Positions 1 through 11,046 of a stretch of DNA of 64,000 nucleotides are shown here, piece by piece. The first letter of the stretch is position 1; every line of letters starts with the position of its first letter. The DNA lies in NCBI GenBank assembly GCA_030710605.1, contig CP092863.1, forward strand, positions 122,463,453 through 122,527,452. The letters run 5' to 3'. A program made the position numbers and the translations under genes. Under the pieces are notes generated by a model, which was not told where the DNA came from, did not search any database, and worked only from the letters and a program-made list of their open reading frames with translations. The DNA is from Cordylochernes scorpioides. Taxonomy: Eukaryota > Arthropoda > Arachnida > Pseudoscorpiones > Chernetidae.

Positions 1-489
1 GGCAAAGCAATTATCAAATTCTTTTTTTTTTTTTTCAAAAATGCAACCATTATTTTAATCTTTTAAATGGCGAGTGGATTTTTGCTTAAAACCCCGTCCC
101 CGAAATGGTATTAAGAAGTTCTAATAAAAATTATCCAATTAGAGTTTTAAAATATCTAATTAACCTATTAATTTGAGTTTAATTTAATTTGTCTTTTATT
201 TATAAAAAATAATTATTTTTTTGTATTATTATTAATATTTATGTAATATTGTAGTCCCTCCTTTTGTTAGATATTGTTAATGAGAGAATTATTTTTTTCA
301 GTTGATAATTTTTGGTTTTAATTTCATAATTTTTTTTTTAAATCATTGAATTATTATTAATATTATTTTGCATTTTTTTTCTAAATTACGAAATAATTAA
401 ACACGACCATTGACTATTATTTTCTAATTATTACGAATTTGTTAATTAATAAAAAGTAAGGGTTACATCATTATATAAAAAGCACTTTT
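1..489. other. AT-rich stretch, no gene seen
   Basis: Extremely AT-rich with A and T homopolymer runs. I see no coding signal, RNA gene or recognisable repeat other than the edge of the F3 fragment that follows. Confidence 0.6.
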
Positions 490-655
490 TGATTATGCAA
501 ATAAAAATTGTTGATGGCTTGCGCCATCTATCGGAATAAATATAAACTAAATGTTTAATTATTAATTATTCCAGAATATTGGCTAGATGCCCTTTCTCGA
601 TTAATCAAAAATAATCTACCACGTATGCGTTCCATGTTGTTGTCAAAATGTTTAT
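490..655 (-). mobile_element. Penelope-like 3'-end fragment, family F3
   Basis: Shares the F3 tail (GATGGCTTGCGCCATCTATC, then a TTAATTATTCCAGAAT block and GATTAATCAA) with the copies near 11.8, 12.6, 37.1 and 54.4 kb. On the minus strand the tail is preceded by a decayed hammerhead at about 618-650 in which ACCACG stem I and an ATGCGT remnant of the ACGCGT palindrome remain but the CTGATGA core is lost. Assignment to PLEs is by family resemblance to the better copies. Confidence 0.6.
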
Positions 656-1383
656 GTTTATACTCCAGTAACTCGTCTTTTCAAAACTGCTTTTCATTTT
701 TCTCAAAAACGAAGGGAAAATACAAATTATTAAAGAACCTTTTTCTATATATTTTTTTGTTCTTTACGCATTCCCGAGTTTTAGCCATCTAAACCTGGGT
801 CATCCTGTAATACAGTAGAGAATTAATAATACGCCGTATATACACCTGATGGAACAAAAATTGCAATCTTTTGGTGGCGTTAAAGGGATTTTCCTATTTA
901 CATATGTATTCCAATATGTAATTTGCATATATATTTACACGTATGTAAATAAAGATTGGAGGAATCGAAGATGTAAATGACAAAGGCCCAAAGTAGCATA
1001 CGCTATCTCTACCAAATCCATTTCGATGCAGACGAATAAAGTCACCGAGTAATCCTAAGGGAAATCGCGGACGTGTTGCCAGATGCGACGCAATAAATAT
1101 AAAAAGCGTCACTCTGAGAGACATCAAACATTTTACGGCCTGCCCCAGGTCAAAATTCGGAGATAAAATGGCTTTAATAAACCCCTCGTAAAGTTGAAAT
1201 TTACCACGCTGGGTCTACATTGATCTGACACACTCCATTGCCAATATGCAATTGGGCTGAGAACGGAAGAAGAAATTGTGAAGGGATTAGTTTGTATCTA
1301 ATAGGAATCATACAAATTGAAAATAAAAGGTATTTATTTGCATATTATGTGAGTAATAGTTTGATGTTGCATATAGAAGTATA
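656..1383. other. Intergenic, no feature recognised
   Basis: Slightly less AT-rich around 960-1270 but without splice-bounded open frames or a known repeat. A 77-residue open frame at 894-1127 has no recognisable family and looks like chance. Confidence 0.5.
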
Positions 1384-1470
1384 CTAGCCGAATGACCCGG
1401 GCAACGCCCGTGTTTTACCCGATTGAATGTTTTGATTCAAATTATAAATTATAAATTGGCGCCTTAAATA
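1384..1470 (-). mobile_element. Helitron 3'-terminal fragment (minus strand)
   Basis: Read on the minus strand this ends in a CGGGC-GTT-GCCCG hairpin followed about ten bases later by CTAG and a T, the Helitron 3' signature. The same end occurs at 9684 and 23425 (minus) and 15320 (plus). No matching 5' terminus is visible nearby, so this is a fragment. Confidence 0.7.
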
Positions 1471-1639
1471 AATGCATATTTTAGTTAATAACTATAGCCT
1501 ATGTGCTTTATCTGTCTATGTACTGTTGGCTTCCGTAGGCGTCTCTTACTGGGGAAAAGAAAGAGAGGATTCCATTTGGTTATTAACTAATATATGCATT
1601 TATTTAAGGAGCGACCCGCTCCAACACAATAGTTACAGA

Positions 1640-1682
1640 AATGGGGGGGGGGGGCATGAGGGGGGGGGGGGGGGGGGGGGGG
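1640..1682 (+). repeat. Poly-G tract
   Basis: Two long G runs separated by CATGAG. The proline- and glycine-rich open frames crossing it on both strands are products of the homopolymer. Confidence 0.95.
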
Positions 1683-1783
1683 CAAAGGTGGCGTGATCGT
1701 AGCCGACCAATAGAAGGGCGCCATTCCAAAAAAAAAAAAAACCGTGACAGAGGCCACGCATGACGCTCGTAACTGTATATAGA

Positions 1784-1822
1784 ATGCCCGTTGAAGAGCA
1801 GAAATTTTGCTCGAAAGCTTGC
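1784..1822 (+). ncRNA. Hammerhead-like motif, family F5
   Basis: Core CCGTTGA, stem II GAGCA/TGCTC, then GAA, palindrome AGCT, T, and a 3-bp stem I (TGC/GCA). The spacing is that of a type I hammerhead, but core position A6 is T and the first base is C-C-G rather than C-T-G. It marks a PLE 3'-end fragment of family F5; catalysis is doubtful. Confidence 0.5.
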
Positions 1823-1959
1823 AAAAATCAAAATTTAAAAAAACCCTTTACCTTAATATTGTTTATTTTTTTCTTTTTCGAATATACATATTATACTGAA
1901 ATTTATATTTATTATGTTTATCAATAGCTTTCTAGTGATATAGGTTATCAAATCTCATC

Positions 1960-2035
1960 TCTACAGACCTTACTGCAATGATAGGAATTATTAGATGAGA
2001 GGGCTTGGCTCATCAATAGTGAACCCTCTCAGTGT
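1960..2035 (-). repeat. Family M core fragment
   Basis: Contains ACTGCAATGA followed by GAGAGGGCTTGGCTCATCA and GTGAACCCTCTC, the minus-strand form of the M core found complete at 27439-27640. Truncated on both sides. Confidence 0.65.
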
Positions 2036-2119
2036 TTCTCCAAATTAAATTATTAATAAAATGTGGTTCATTATTGTGTGTGTGAGAGATTGAGACTACT
2101 TCATTTCAATGTCTATTAA

Positions 2120-2400
2120 AAATAAAGAAAGAATCTCCTGACCAGGAGCACATGTGCTTTACAGAAGGCAGAGCGCCATTTGGTGGAACAGAAAACAACT
2201 AAACATTGATATAGCCTTTTCCCTGATATTTGGCCAACCCAATTTCTTGATAAATCAAAAAAACCATCCACGAACGCGTTTCGCGCTGTTGGCGCTCGTC
2301 AGCCTGGAGTAGGCTGTACCACTGAGACCAAAAAGAATTTTGGTTCCAGAGGCTTCCTGAGAAACCAAGAAATGGGTATTTAAGGCCAAGTTTGCGTAAA
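2120..2400 (-). mobile_element. Penelope-like 3' end, family F2
   Basis: Minus-strand copy of the F2 unit: a CTTGGTTTCTCAGGAAGCC block, a hammerhead motif, a TTGATTTATCAAGAAATTGG block, and a tail with the AGATGGCGCTCTGCC-like motif and CACATGTGCT before a T-rich end. Other copies lie near 37.3, 40.6-41.0, 55.3, 59.0-59.4 and 62.1 kb. I infer PLE origin because this hammerhead plus tail arrangement is that of PLE terminal repeats; no ORF is attached here. Confidence 0.75.
2267..2308 (-). ncRNA. Hammerhead ribozyme motif, type I (F2)
   Basis: On the minus strand: stem I TCCAGG/CGTGGA with one mismatch, core CTGACGA, stem II GCGC-CAACA-GCGC, GAA, stem III palindrome ACGCGT, cleavage base T. 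All invariant core positions (C3, U4, G5, A6, G8, A9, G12, A13, A14) are present. The stem I mismatch may weaken it. Confidence 0.8.
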
Positions 2401-2562
2401 TACTATATAAGATCATATAAGGTTTTAAATATAAAATAAATATAAGCGAGAGAAAGAATGATGAGCCAAGCCCTCTCAAACAGTTATAAAGATCACTATA
2501 CAAAATAAATAATGTAATAGATTAGTAACCTGATCCTTTCAACTCAAACAAATGGTCATAAA

Positions 2563-2673
2563 TCTTTAAATAAAAAACATATATTGGATCAAAATATCAT
2601 TTATTTTACCAATATTTCAGTTGGCTGAACGCCAACCTTTATCAAGGTATTATAACATATTGAAGTGTGTCCT
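2563..2673 (-). mobile_element. F1 PLE fragment, left arm of a palindrome
   Basis: Minus-strand F1 3' end: hairpin GTTGGC-GTTCA-GCCAAC, GAAATATTGG, then ATCCAATATATG. It is the inverted partner of 2995-3135; both 3' ends point outward. A SINE lies in the spacer. Confidence 0.75.
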
Positions 2674-2994
2674 GGGGGGGGGGGGGTCGGTGGAAGGCTG
2701 GTATAAACCGTTGGTTTACAACCACTACGACCCAGGTTCGATTCCCGCATTGGGCACTTTTTTCTGATTTAAAAAAAAATGCTCCAATGTTCCCCTATTC
2801 TTGCAAAAGTACAACCCCACCAGTGAGTGCAAGTAACCAAACGGAGCTCTGGCACATTTATTTGTAAATGCAAAGTCGAATTATTTTTCACGTGTGTAGA
2901 CATGTGGTGCACTTACAGTAAAAGCAGACGACTACTTCTACCCACCATGATTATCATGGCCTGTACTACATGTACTAGGGATAAGCAAAAAAAA
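2674..2994 (+). mobile_element. tRNA-derived SINE (copy S1), with target-site duplication
   Basis: Full-length SINE of about 320 bp. The head has a pol III A box (TGGTATAAACCG, about 2699-2710) and a B box (GGTTCGATTCC, 2735-2745). The body carries the family-specific blocks GTGCAAGTAACCAAACGG, GTAGACATGTGGTGCAC and the inverted repeat CCATGATTATCATGG, and the element ends in an A-rich tail. The direct repeat AGTGTGTCCT occurs immediately before (2664-2673) and after (2995-3004), which proves retroposition into the spacer of an F1 palindrome. The run of G at 2673-2686 precedes the tRNA-like part. The family (not one I can name) recurs at 6571, 22691, 36336, 57900 and 61693. Confidence 0.85.
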
Positions 2995-3135
2995 AGTGTG
3001 TCCTATGTTATAGCACCTTGATAAAGGTTGGCGTTCAGCCAACTGAAATATTGGTAAAAATAAATGATATTTTGATCCAATATATGTATTTTTATTTAAA
3101 GATTTATTTTATGGATTGCTCTGTTTTCAAAATAG
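2995..3135 (+). mobile_element. F1 PLE fragment, right arm of a palindrome
   Basis: Plus-strand F1 3' end: ACCTTGATAAAGGTTGGCG, GCCAACTGAAATATTGG, GATCCAATATATG, then the terminal block ATGGATTGCTCTGTTTTC. Mirror of 2563-2673. Confidence 0.8.
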
Positions 3136-3602
3136 TAATAAATATATTTATAAAAGTGATTAAATCTATGACAAATTTCTCTGCTAATTACAACTTCATA
3201 CAGATCTTCAACATTAGTAACTGTCTATTGTCTAAGAAATGTAAGCATTCCTACAGTAGGTGTCTCGAGTGTGTGTCTCATGTGTTGATGGTAGATCCGA
3301 AGATTTCAAAGGTATGTTTAAATTTGATGTAACAAAGTGAAATAGAAGATGTCCAAGCCATTCCATTTGTAGACAATTGTAGACATCTTTAATTAGCGGA
3401 TTGATATATATTACTTCCAACTTTTAGAATTATTTAATTTATTAATAAAATATTTACGCAACTTTTTTAATTCATCAATGTATTATAAGATTATAAAAAC
3501 TCAAAAGGAGCTTTTTCTATGAAAGTTAAGAAGAGAAGTTCCTTTCGAGTTTATAATATTATAGTAATGGTAAGCGCGAAAGTTGATGTCTACATTATCT
3601 AT

Positions 3603-3690
3603 GTATTGGCGAAACCGCTGGGAGGGGTTACAACTGATGAGCCAGGCCCTCCAAACTATTTTTACATTGTAATAAAGACAGCGGAATGTT
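3603..3690 (+). repeat. Family M core fragment
   Basis: TTGGCGAAACCGCTGGGAGG, ACTGATGAGCCAGGCCCTCC: the conserved M core, 5' truncated and with a decayed right end (AAAGACAGCGG instead of AAGGACAGTAG). Confidence 0.75.
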
Positions 3691-3699
3691 TGTTTATTT

Positions 3700-4155
3700 G
3701 AAAAACAAAAAACATTCGTGTATGAAGGTTTTATTTATTATATAGATAGATAGATGGCGCTTTATTTACATATATTATTACATAAATATGTCTACAACTC
3801 GCGTATATACTTCCTATTTTTTTTTTATTATTATTTTTTTATACTTCCTATTTGTTATATATCATTTTTTTATGGAGTCTTCTACATTTACATATGGACA
3901 GACACCAGTCAATTTTATGATTATATGCAAATTGAAAATATTATTATAATTAGGAAGTGTTTATATTTGTTTTTGATCAAAATAAATTGTTTTGTGTGTC
4001 ACGCGCGTTTGTCTTCCACATATGTACAATATGCAAATATTTATCAAACAAAAGGTTTGTAGAAGTTCTATGCAGCTATGGAATGAGGTGAACTAAGAAA
4101 ACCCAGCGATTGGCTATTTCTAGGCTAATATAAATTTAAAGTCTAGTTTGAGAAA
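3700..4155. other. AT-rich stretch, no gene seen
   Basis: No repeat or coding signal recognised. The 102-residue open frame at 3754-4062 is a low-complexity Y/F/I-rich product of AT-rich DNA. Confidence 0.5.
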
Positions 4156-4159
4156 ATAA

Positions 4160-4975
4160 ATATAAATCCTAATACAGTATATGAAAGATAAATGCATCGT
4201 GTTATCTAACCATACCTCGAAGAAATATGTAGATTAGTTAAATACATAAATACCACACATTCTATTAACTCTGCAGCAGAGATACAGTATATGGAAGATA
4301 AATGCATACCTCGAGGAGATATATGTAGATTAGTTAAATACATAAACACCACACATTCTATTAACTCTGCAGCAGAGATACAGTATATGAAAGATAAATG
4401 CATACCTTGAGGAGATATATGTAGATTAGTTAAATACATAAACACCACACATTCTATTAACTCTGCAGCAGAGATACAGTATATGAAAGATAAATGCATA
4501 CCTTGAGGAGATATATGTAGACTAGTTAAATACATAAACACCACACACACATTCTATTAACTCTGCAGCAGAGATACAGTATATGAAAGATAAATGCATA
4601 CCTCGAGGAAATATGTAGATTAGTTAAATACATAAACACCACACATTCTATTAACTCTGCAGCAGAGATAAAGTATATGAAAGATAAATGCATACCTTGA
4701 GGAGATATATGTAGATTAGTTAAATACATAAACACCACACACACATTCTATTAACTCTGCAGCAGAGATACAGTATATGAAAGATAAATGCATACCTCGA
4801 GGAAATATGTAGATTAGTTAAATACATAAACACCACACATTCTATTAACTCTGCAGCAGAGATACAGTATATGAAAGATAAATGCATACCTCGAGGAAAT
4901 ATGTAGATTAGTTAAATACATAAACACCACACATTCTATTAACTCTGCAACAGAGATACAGTATTTAAAAAAAAA
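4160..4975. repeat. Tandem array, ~96-bp unit, about 8 copies
   Basis: The block ATTCTATTAACTCTGCAGCA recurs at about 4259, 4355, 4451, 4551, 4645, 4745, 4839 and 4933, a period of 94-100 bp with small indels (AC dinucleotide gain, ATAT gain). Each unit also carries TACCTCGAGGA-like and TAGTTAAATACATAAA blocks. Repetitive open frames on the minus strand follow the repeat and are not genes. Confidence 0.92.
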
Positions 4976-5857
4976 AAGAAGAGAAGCAGAAGGTAAAAAT
5001 GTCATTTCCCAAACGACAGCACTCAAAATGACAACTAATTTGTTTCTCTACTCATAAGCCTCAACATTTTTTTTATTCTGTGATTAAGTTAATAAATATT
5101 GGACAACCCTGGAGCCTATAAAATGTCCTACCCCCTGATTGGATTGTTTCCGTTACCTGGGAAACAGGCTGTTTGAATAAATATAGAAAGACTAAGTCCC
5201 CCCCCCCCCCCCACTACTTTCCCCCCGGAAACCTCATTGGGTGCATATTGGTCCTTAATTACGTCATTTCCTGCCAGCCAGCGTTGCCGATTTTTTTGTA
5301 GAGTTGGAAATATTTCTCTCTCTGTGATTTTTGTTTAAAAACTTTAATATCGTTGTGAAAACCCGCAAATATAAAATCGATATAGAACTATTTTCATTTA
5401 TATATGTGTGGAATTTACCTTTTAGATTTTTTTTTCTAAATTTTTAACAAAATATATTAGGGTTAACTATATTATTAGTTATTTATTTTTGTGGCAAATA
5501 TATGAATGCTCTCTCTCTCTTTCATATATATATTGTCACTGTATAATATTTGCATATATATTTCCAATTCATCATGTAAATTATCATATAATAACTATTA
5601 TGTAAATAGAAGCCAAAACTGACAATATAAAAGAAGCTTGTTTTGGTATGTAGGTAGAATAAACTTTCAATAGAAAACTACGCGTGTATCCTAATACTTA
5701 TTTACATCCGTGACAATATGCATATTTATCAATTATTTCTATTCGGCCAGCACGTATCATCCACCACACAGGTATATTTTCAAATAAATTTTGTTTTTCA
5801 AATTAAAATAATGTAATATATATTTTCTCTCAATATATAAATACGTATTTAATATAT
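4976..5857. other. Intergenic; one poly-C tract
   Basis: A poly-C run lies at about 5198-5212. Otherwise AT-rich, with a short CT microsatellite near 5508-5520. No gene or named repeat seen. Confidence 0.5.
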
Positions 5858-6119
5858 GTGGTCCATCCTTCCTCTACTTTACTTCTCTAAGTTACCGCAG
5901 TGAGGCGCTGGTTGCGAGTGAAATAGGGAAAATGTGTTAATAATTTGTTAATAACTTCAAGGATATTCGAGATAGAAGCCTGAAAATTTACCTATAAGTT
6001 TTTCCAGATTCAACTCTATATACTGTTAACATTCCAGCCATATTAGTTACGTATTGTGGACGTGTATAGCCGACAAACATACACACATACATACATACAC
6101 TGACTTATATTTATAGGGA
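5858..6119 (-). mobile_element. Helitron 5' portion (minus strand)
   Basis: Nearly identical to 9823-10085. On the minus strand it begins A|TCCCTATAAATATAAGTCAG followed by a TATG/TATGTG-rich stretch. The 3' half with the CTAG hairpin end is missing, so the copy is truncated at 5858. Confidence 0.75.
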
Positions 6120-6570
6120 TATAAAAAGTTGCATAAGAAACTTAACCCTGGAAACTTCATTTATTTTATAATAATTATTTTTATCTATTTATATCTATTT
6201 TTAATCATATATTTATCATTATATAATATTATTTATATAATCTTATATGGACATTGAAATAAATCAATCTCAATCTCTCTATCTTTTAGTGTTACGTACA
6301 GATTGTGAGCGTCGCCATTTTTTATATACTCTCTCATAAAGTATTCAATAATTAATGATAATCTATGATATCATCATGCTGAGAATAGTTATGTGTTTTT
6401 TTAGAATAATTATAAAATTGAAAGGGCAAAAAATTAAATAATCTAAGATTGTTCAAACACATATGATATAATAGTGCCATCTATAAGTAAAAATGTAAAC
6501 AATTTAACCCTAATATATATTACTTCATCTTTGATTTTTGATCATCCAATAAAGTATTAGAGATCAAAGA
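6120..6570. other. AT-rich stretch, no gene seen
   Basis: No coding signal. A block AAACTTAACCCTGGAAACTT near 6138 recurs as a variant near 14217, so a further low-copy repeat may start here. Confidence 0.4.
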
Positions 6571-6878
6571 GGGGGTCTGTGGAAGGATGGTCTAAACCGT
6601 TGGTTTTCGACCGCTACGACCCGGGTTCGATTCCCACATTGGACATTTTTTTTCTTATTAAAAAAAAGTGTTCCAATGGCCCCCGATTCTTGCAAAAGTC
6701 TAACCCCACCAGTTAGTGCAAGTAACCAAACGGGGCTCTAGCACATTTGTAAGTGCAAAGTCGAACTGCTTTTTACATGTGTAGACATGTGGTGCACACA
6801 CAGTAAAAGCAGTCGCCTTCTTCTACCCACCATGATTATCATGGCCTGTACCACGTGTACTAGGGATAAGCAAAAAAA
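6571..6878 (+). mobile_element. tRNA-derived SINE (copy S2)
   Basis: Best-preserved SINE head in the window: A box TGGTCTAAACCG (about 6588-6599) and B box GGTTCGATTCC (6624-6634) spaced as in a tRNA gene. The body matches S1, including CCATGATTATCATGG near 6829, and ends in an A-rich tail. A short AAAGAG occurs at both edges, but I do not call it a certain target-site duplication. Confidence 0.85.
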
Positions 6879-6880
6879 GA

Positions 6881-6990
6881 GCTCTAAGAAGCGGTATGGT
6901 AGATCAAACTGGCGAAACCGCTGGGAGGGTTCACTACTGATGAGCCAAGCCCTTTCACTATTTTACATCGAAGTTAGGACATTAGGAAAT
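6881..6990 (+). repeat. Family M fragment next to SINE S2
   Basis: GCGGTATGGTAGATCAAACT, GGCGAAACCGCTGGGAGG and ACTGATGAGCCAAGCCC are present; the right end is decayed (TTAGGACATTAGG). The SINE tail abuts its left edge, suggesting insertion into or next to an M copy. Confidence 0.7.
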
Positions 6991-7307
6991 TGTTTTATTG
7001 GAAAATACATCTAAATATTTTTCATTATCACGTTATAGGTATTTTTGGATTTTTCATAAACTTTCTTTTCTGTAATTTGTTTTCCTCTACCTAGTCTCTC
7101 TTAAATCCGTTAAGATAGCTTTGAATTTAACTTTATGCAAATTTTGGGATTTTTAATTTGCATTTCCTTATATCTATATAAGCATAGAAATTATTTAACT
7201 TTTAGTAATTATATATATATAATTTTATTTTGTCCATAATATAAATATATATCAAAATTTTCTCCCCATTGAATATAACAAAATATTTTTAAAGACTTAA
7301 TTCTATT

Positions 7308-7442
7308 GACGTTATGTGGCGCTGAGTTTGTTGTTGACACACATTAAATATGTTATAATACCTTGATAAAGGTTGGCGTTCAGCCAACTGAAATATTGGT
7401 AAAAAATATGATTTTTTGATCCAATATATGCCTTTTTATTTA
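7308..7442 (+). mobile_element. F1 PLE fragment
   Basis: Single (not palindromic) F1 copy that also includes the upstream block GTTATGTGGCGCTGAGTTTG seen in the arms of the 19.74-20.05 kb palindrome, then the hairpin GTTGGC/GCCAAC, GAAATATTGG and ATCCAATATATG. Confidence 0.8.
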
Positions 7443-7952
7443 AAAAAAATATACAATATATTTCCATTATTAATAAATTTGTTTGGGGTTTTTTGCTCCC
7501 AAATCTCTTAGCCTTTCGTAGTTTTGTATTTGCATATAATAAATTCTAATATCAAAAATATTGGCATATATATAAATTGCATAGTTTACAAATATTCATT
7601 TATTATAAATTAAATATAGCCAATAATAAATAGGGAAAAATCAATAGAGTCCTATGAACTTCCAAAATATAAAACTTATTCATTTTTTAAATAAAGATAT
7701 TTATAAATTACATATATAATTTTTTTATACGAATTAAAAACAAAACCAAAAAAAAGCTTCAGACAAAATATAATCTACTTGAAAACTTGAAGTATGAAAA
7801 ACAACTAAATAAAATTTTTGAACCCTATCGCGGCTGTCGTTTGGACGGGAAAAAGAATGGCGGGAAAATCGAAGTGTGTTTTGCCATCATCTGCTGCTAA
7901 GTGACGGAACGCCTATTTTCGGGACAGAAGATGGATGTGTCGTTAGGATCCG
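7443..7952. other. AT-rich stretch, no gene seen
   Basis: A less AT-rich piece at about 7820-7960 has no open frame or repeat match that I recognise. Confidence 0.45.
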
Positions 7953-8635
7953 TTTGGTGTTGATTAGAGGACCTCTTTGTCATCATACTGTATGGATTTC
8001 TTAACTCTTACTACACTCTCTCAAATATATACGAATATATATATCCTTTATCTATACTAAAAGTTATGATATAAAAAAAAAATTGTAATAATTATTTCTA
8101 ATTAATAAACGAATAAATTCTGTCAATACAGATAGATACCATAGGTTAACAAAACAACGGGTGAAAGGAAATGGTGCGTTTTATACAATGGCTGATTTGC
8201 ATATTAAATTGTTACCTTGCTTACTATGGATATATTTTCTTATTTACATATTAGTTAAATGTCGTGTATATAATTTTGTGGTGAAATTCATTTTGGTGTT
8301 GATTAGAGGACCTCTTTGTCATCATACTGTACGGATTTCTTAACTTTTTTACTACACTCTCTTAAATATATACGAATATATCCTTTAACGACACTAAACG
8401 TTTAGCGTATGATATATATATTTGTAATAATTATTTTTAATTAATAAACGAATAAATTCTGTCAATACAGATCCATATAGTGACCCATAGGTTAACAAAA
8501 CAATCGGGGAAATGGTGCGTTTTATACAATGGCTGATTTGCATATTAAATTGTTACTTTGCTTACTATGGGTATATTTTCTTATTTACATATTAGTTAAA
8601 TGTTGTGTATATAATTTTGTGGTGAAATTTATTTT
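7953..8635. repeat. Tandem duplication, ~338-bp unit x2
   Basis: The unit starting TTTGGTGTTGATTAGAGGAC at 7953 restarts at 8291. Both copies contain ACACTCTC, a TTCTGTCAATACAGAT block and GGCTGATTTGCATATTAAAT. They differ by scattered substitutions and small indels. Confidence 0.9.
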
Positions 8636-8944
8636 ATACAAAACTTTTTATTTTAAATTTTGTGCTTAGGTTTTCAAAGGTTCCAAAACCACTTTATTAG
8701 GTACCACTCAAAAAGAACAACCTAGTTTATGTTATTTACAATAATGAATAATATATGAAGGTTTTTTTTAAAGGGGGGAGTGAATATGATATCTATTAAT
8801 TTTTAGAAATTAGGCGATCTGTTTTTCGAAATATCGGGAAATACATATATTTAATCCAATATAGATGTCTTTATTATTCATGTGTATATATATGTTTATT
8901 CATATATATATATGTTATATAAAAATATGTTTTTAAAATATATT
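8636..8944. other. Intergenic with a 55-bp dispersed repeat
   Basis: The segment at about 8682-8735 (CCACTTTATTAGGTACC, then CAACCTAGTTTATG) recurs at 36955-37005. Otherwise AT-rich and featureless. Confidence 0.5.
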
Positions 8945-9240
8945 TCATGGATACAATCTGTTAAATCGACTACCAGAGGTCACTCTTCCCCTATAAAACT
9001 CATTGTTGTTGTTTCCCGATGGCCAGCTCAAAACTTTTGTACATTATGTAAATAATCTTTTGTTTTCCTTATTCTACTCGCCTTAAGCCAGGCATTACTT
9101 TTATCAAATTATGTCTTTATATATATATCCCTTTAACTCAATTAAATTACTGATCAAAACTATTTTTATTATCATACTTTAAAGATTTCAACCACGACTG
9201 TATTTCCATACCATAATCTTAAACATTATCTAAATTCAAG
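8945..9240 (+). repeat. Dispersed repeat family F7
   Basis: Carries TCTGTTAAATCGAC, CACTCTTCCCCTATAAAA, a GGCCAGCTCAAA block, CATTATGTAAATAATC and CTCGCCTTAAGCCAGGCA. Related copies: 23036-23330 and 60935-61190 (same strand) and 15955-16215 (opposite strand). I cannot assign it to a transposon class. Confidence 0.7.
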
Positions 9241-9524
9241 CAGAAAATCTCTTTTCTTTCTTTATTTATAACATATATACTACAGGTAAAAAAAAATATT
9301 TTAAACATTTTTATTATGCAAGTAATTTGTATATATTTAAATCAATCAACACTTTTATTAAGACCTTTAGCCATATATAGATATTCTCCCCTGAGATATA
9401 ACGGCAAATGAGGGGGAAAAAGAAAAAAGAAATTCGAGTATGCAAAATTATATGAGGTAACATGATAATATATTTTCAATTATTTTTATATGTAATATAC
9501 ATTTTTTTTCTCTCGTATTTTCAC
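9241..9524. other. AT-rich stretch, no gene seen
   Basis: Nothing recognised. Confidence 0.4.
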
Positions 9525-9645
9525 ATGAACAGCGTATTTAGGTATTTTTCCTTAAATACCCGTTTCTTGATTTCTCAAGAAGCCTCTAGGACCAAAGTTT
9601 TGGTATTTCATGTACAGCCTGCACCACCCTGATGAGTTCCCCTTA
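9525..9645 (+). mobile_element. F2 PLE fragment, 5' part
   Basis: Plus-strand F2 upstream block (AAATACCCGTTTCTTGATTT, GCCTCTAGGACC) and ACCACC-CTGATGA, the 5' strand of hammerhead stem I and the core (about 9623-9635). It stops there: stem II, GAAA and the cleavage site are absent. Confidence 0.7.
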
Positions 9646-9683
9646 TGAATATGATCCTTGCGCACGCGCAACTTTATAATCTA

Positions 9684-10085
9684 CTAGCCGAATGACCCGG
9701 GCAACACCCGGGTTTTACCCGATTGAATGTTTTTATTCAAATATTATTCGTTACAATTATAAATTGACGCCGTGAATATCACTCTTGTGAAACGTCCAGC
9801 TCCACCAATCCCCGTCGCCCCACGTGGTCCATCCTTCCTCTACTTTACTTCTCTAAGTTACCGCAGTGAGGCGCTGGTTGCGAGTGAAATAGGGAAAATG
9901 TGTTAATAATTTGTTAATAACTTCAAGGATATTCGAGATAGAAGCCTGAAAATTTACCTATAAGTTTTTCCAGATTCAACTCTATATACTGTTAACATTC
10001 CAGCCATATTAGTTACGTATTGTGGACGTGTATAGCCGACAAACATACACACATACATACATACACTGACTTATATTTATAGGGA
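9684..10085 (-). mobile_element. Non-autonomous Helitron, complete, 402 bp (minus strand)
   Basis: On the minus strand the element starts with TCCCTATAAATATAAGTCAG directly after an A and ends with a CCCGGGTGTTGCCCGGG-type hairpin, a ten-base spacer and CTAG directly before a T. A|TC...CTAG|T without target-site duplication is the Helitron rule. No coding capacity, so movement would depend on a Rep/helicase supplied elsewhere. The internal segment matches 5858-6119 nearly base for base. Confidence 0.85.
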
Positions 10086-11006
10086 TATATCCATAAATAC
10101 AACATACAACAAAGATTTTACCCTCGCAGATAGAGAACAGTATAAAATTATTCCATTAAAAAATTAGCTTCGAAATTCAATATATATAACCCCATGTTTA
10201 CTAAATTTTCCAATGTCATTATATTTAAAAATAACGAAACCAAAACTATCAATCTATATTTACGACCAAACGATAGGTAAAAAAGATCGCAGACGACGGT
10301 CATCAAACAGGTGCAGCCATTTTGGCGCACACACCACGGAGTAGAGATAACCTTACAGTTAAGCCTAATTCATAAGAAAAAGGAGAGAGAGTGAGAGAAA
10401 AGAAACGTGTTAATTAATTATCTTTTGGCCAATAATTTTTGGCGGTAAAAATAAAAGCTGTAATGAAAAATCGATTCTTTAGGCCTAATTAGGTCTAACC
10501 CTAAAAATTTTTAGGGGTACTGCCTTCGCTCAAAAGTAATTAAAGAGCCGCTAGAAGAGAGAAAAAAGTTTGGAAGGTTTTGACCAGGTGTTTGAACCCT
10601 CACGAATCTGTTTCTCTAACTGAGGGTTTCATTGTTTTATTTATAAAAAAAAAAAACAAGTTTTCGTGCTTGAAGTTTAGCCTTGCAATTTTGTGACGTT
10701 TATTTATTATTATTTTTTTTTTTAAGTGACAATGTTTATTCCCTCGCGTTAATTATTTTTAATTTAATTTCTCATTAGAATTATGAGTAACACACACACA
10801 GCAACCTGTTATATTTTAAGACTTAATTTTTATTTTTTTTAAATAAAAAATGATATTCATTTAATTTAATTAAAGTTCTCTTTTGTATTTTTATTCTTTT
10901 TGTTTCTCTCGTATGTTAAAACGTACTTAAATAAATAAATATTTATATTTTACATTTTTTGTCGTATATATATATTTTTTTTTATTGTTTGTTAAATATA
11001 TTTTTT
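10086..11006. other. Intergenic, no feature recognised
   Basis: AT-rich; includes a less AT-rich stretch at 10500-10630 without an extended open frame. The 60-residue frame at 10148-10330 is unconvincing. Confidence 0.5.
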
Positions 11007-11046
11007 CTTGAAAAAAGATACTTAGGCCAGTATAAATCTTTTTATT

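Noticed and set aside
4206-5026. Minus-strand open frames with repeated VVFMYLTNLHIS.
   Set aside because: Direct translation of the 96-bp tandem array.
6571-6650. SINE heads considered as true tRNA genes.
   Set aside because: A and B boxes are present, but no acceptor stem closes the molecule, the body continues for another 230 bp, and the same sequence recurs with target-site duplications.
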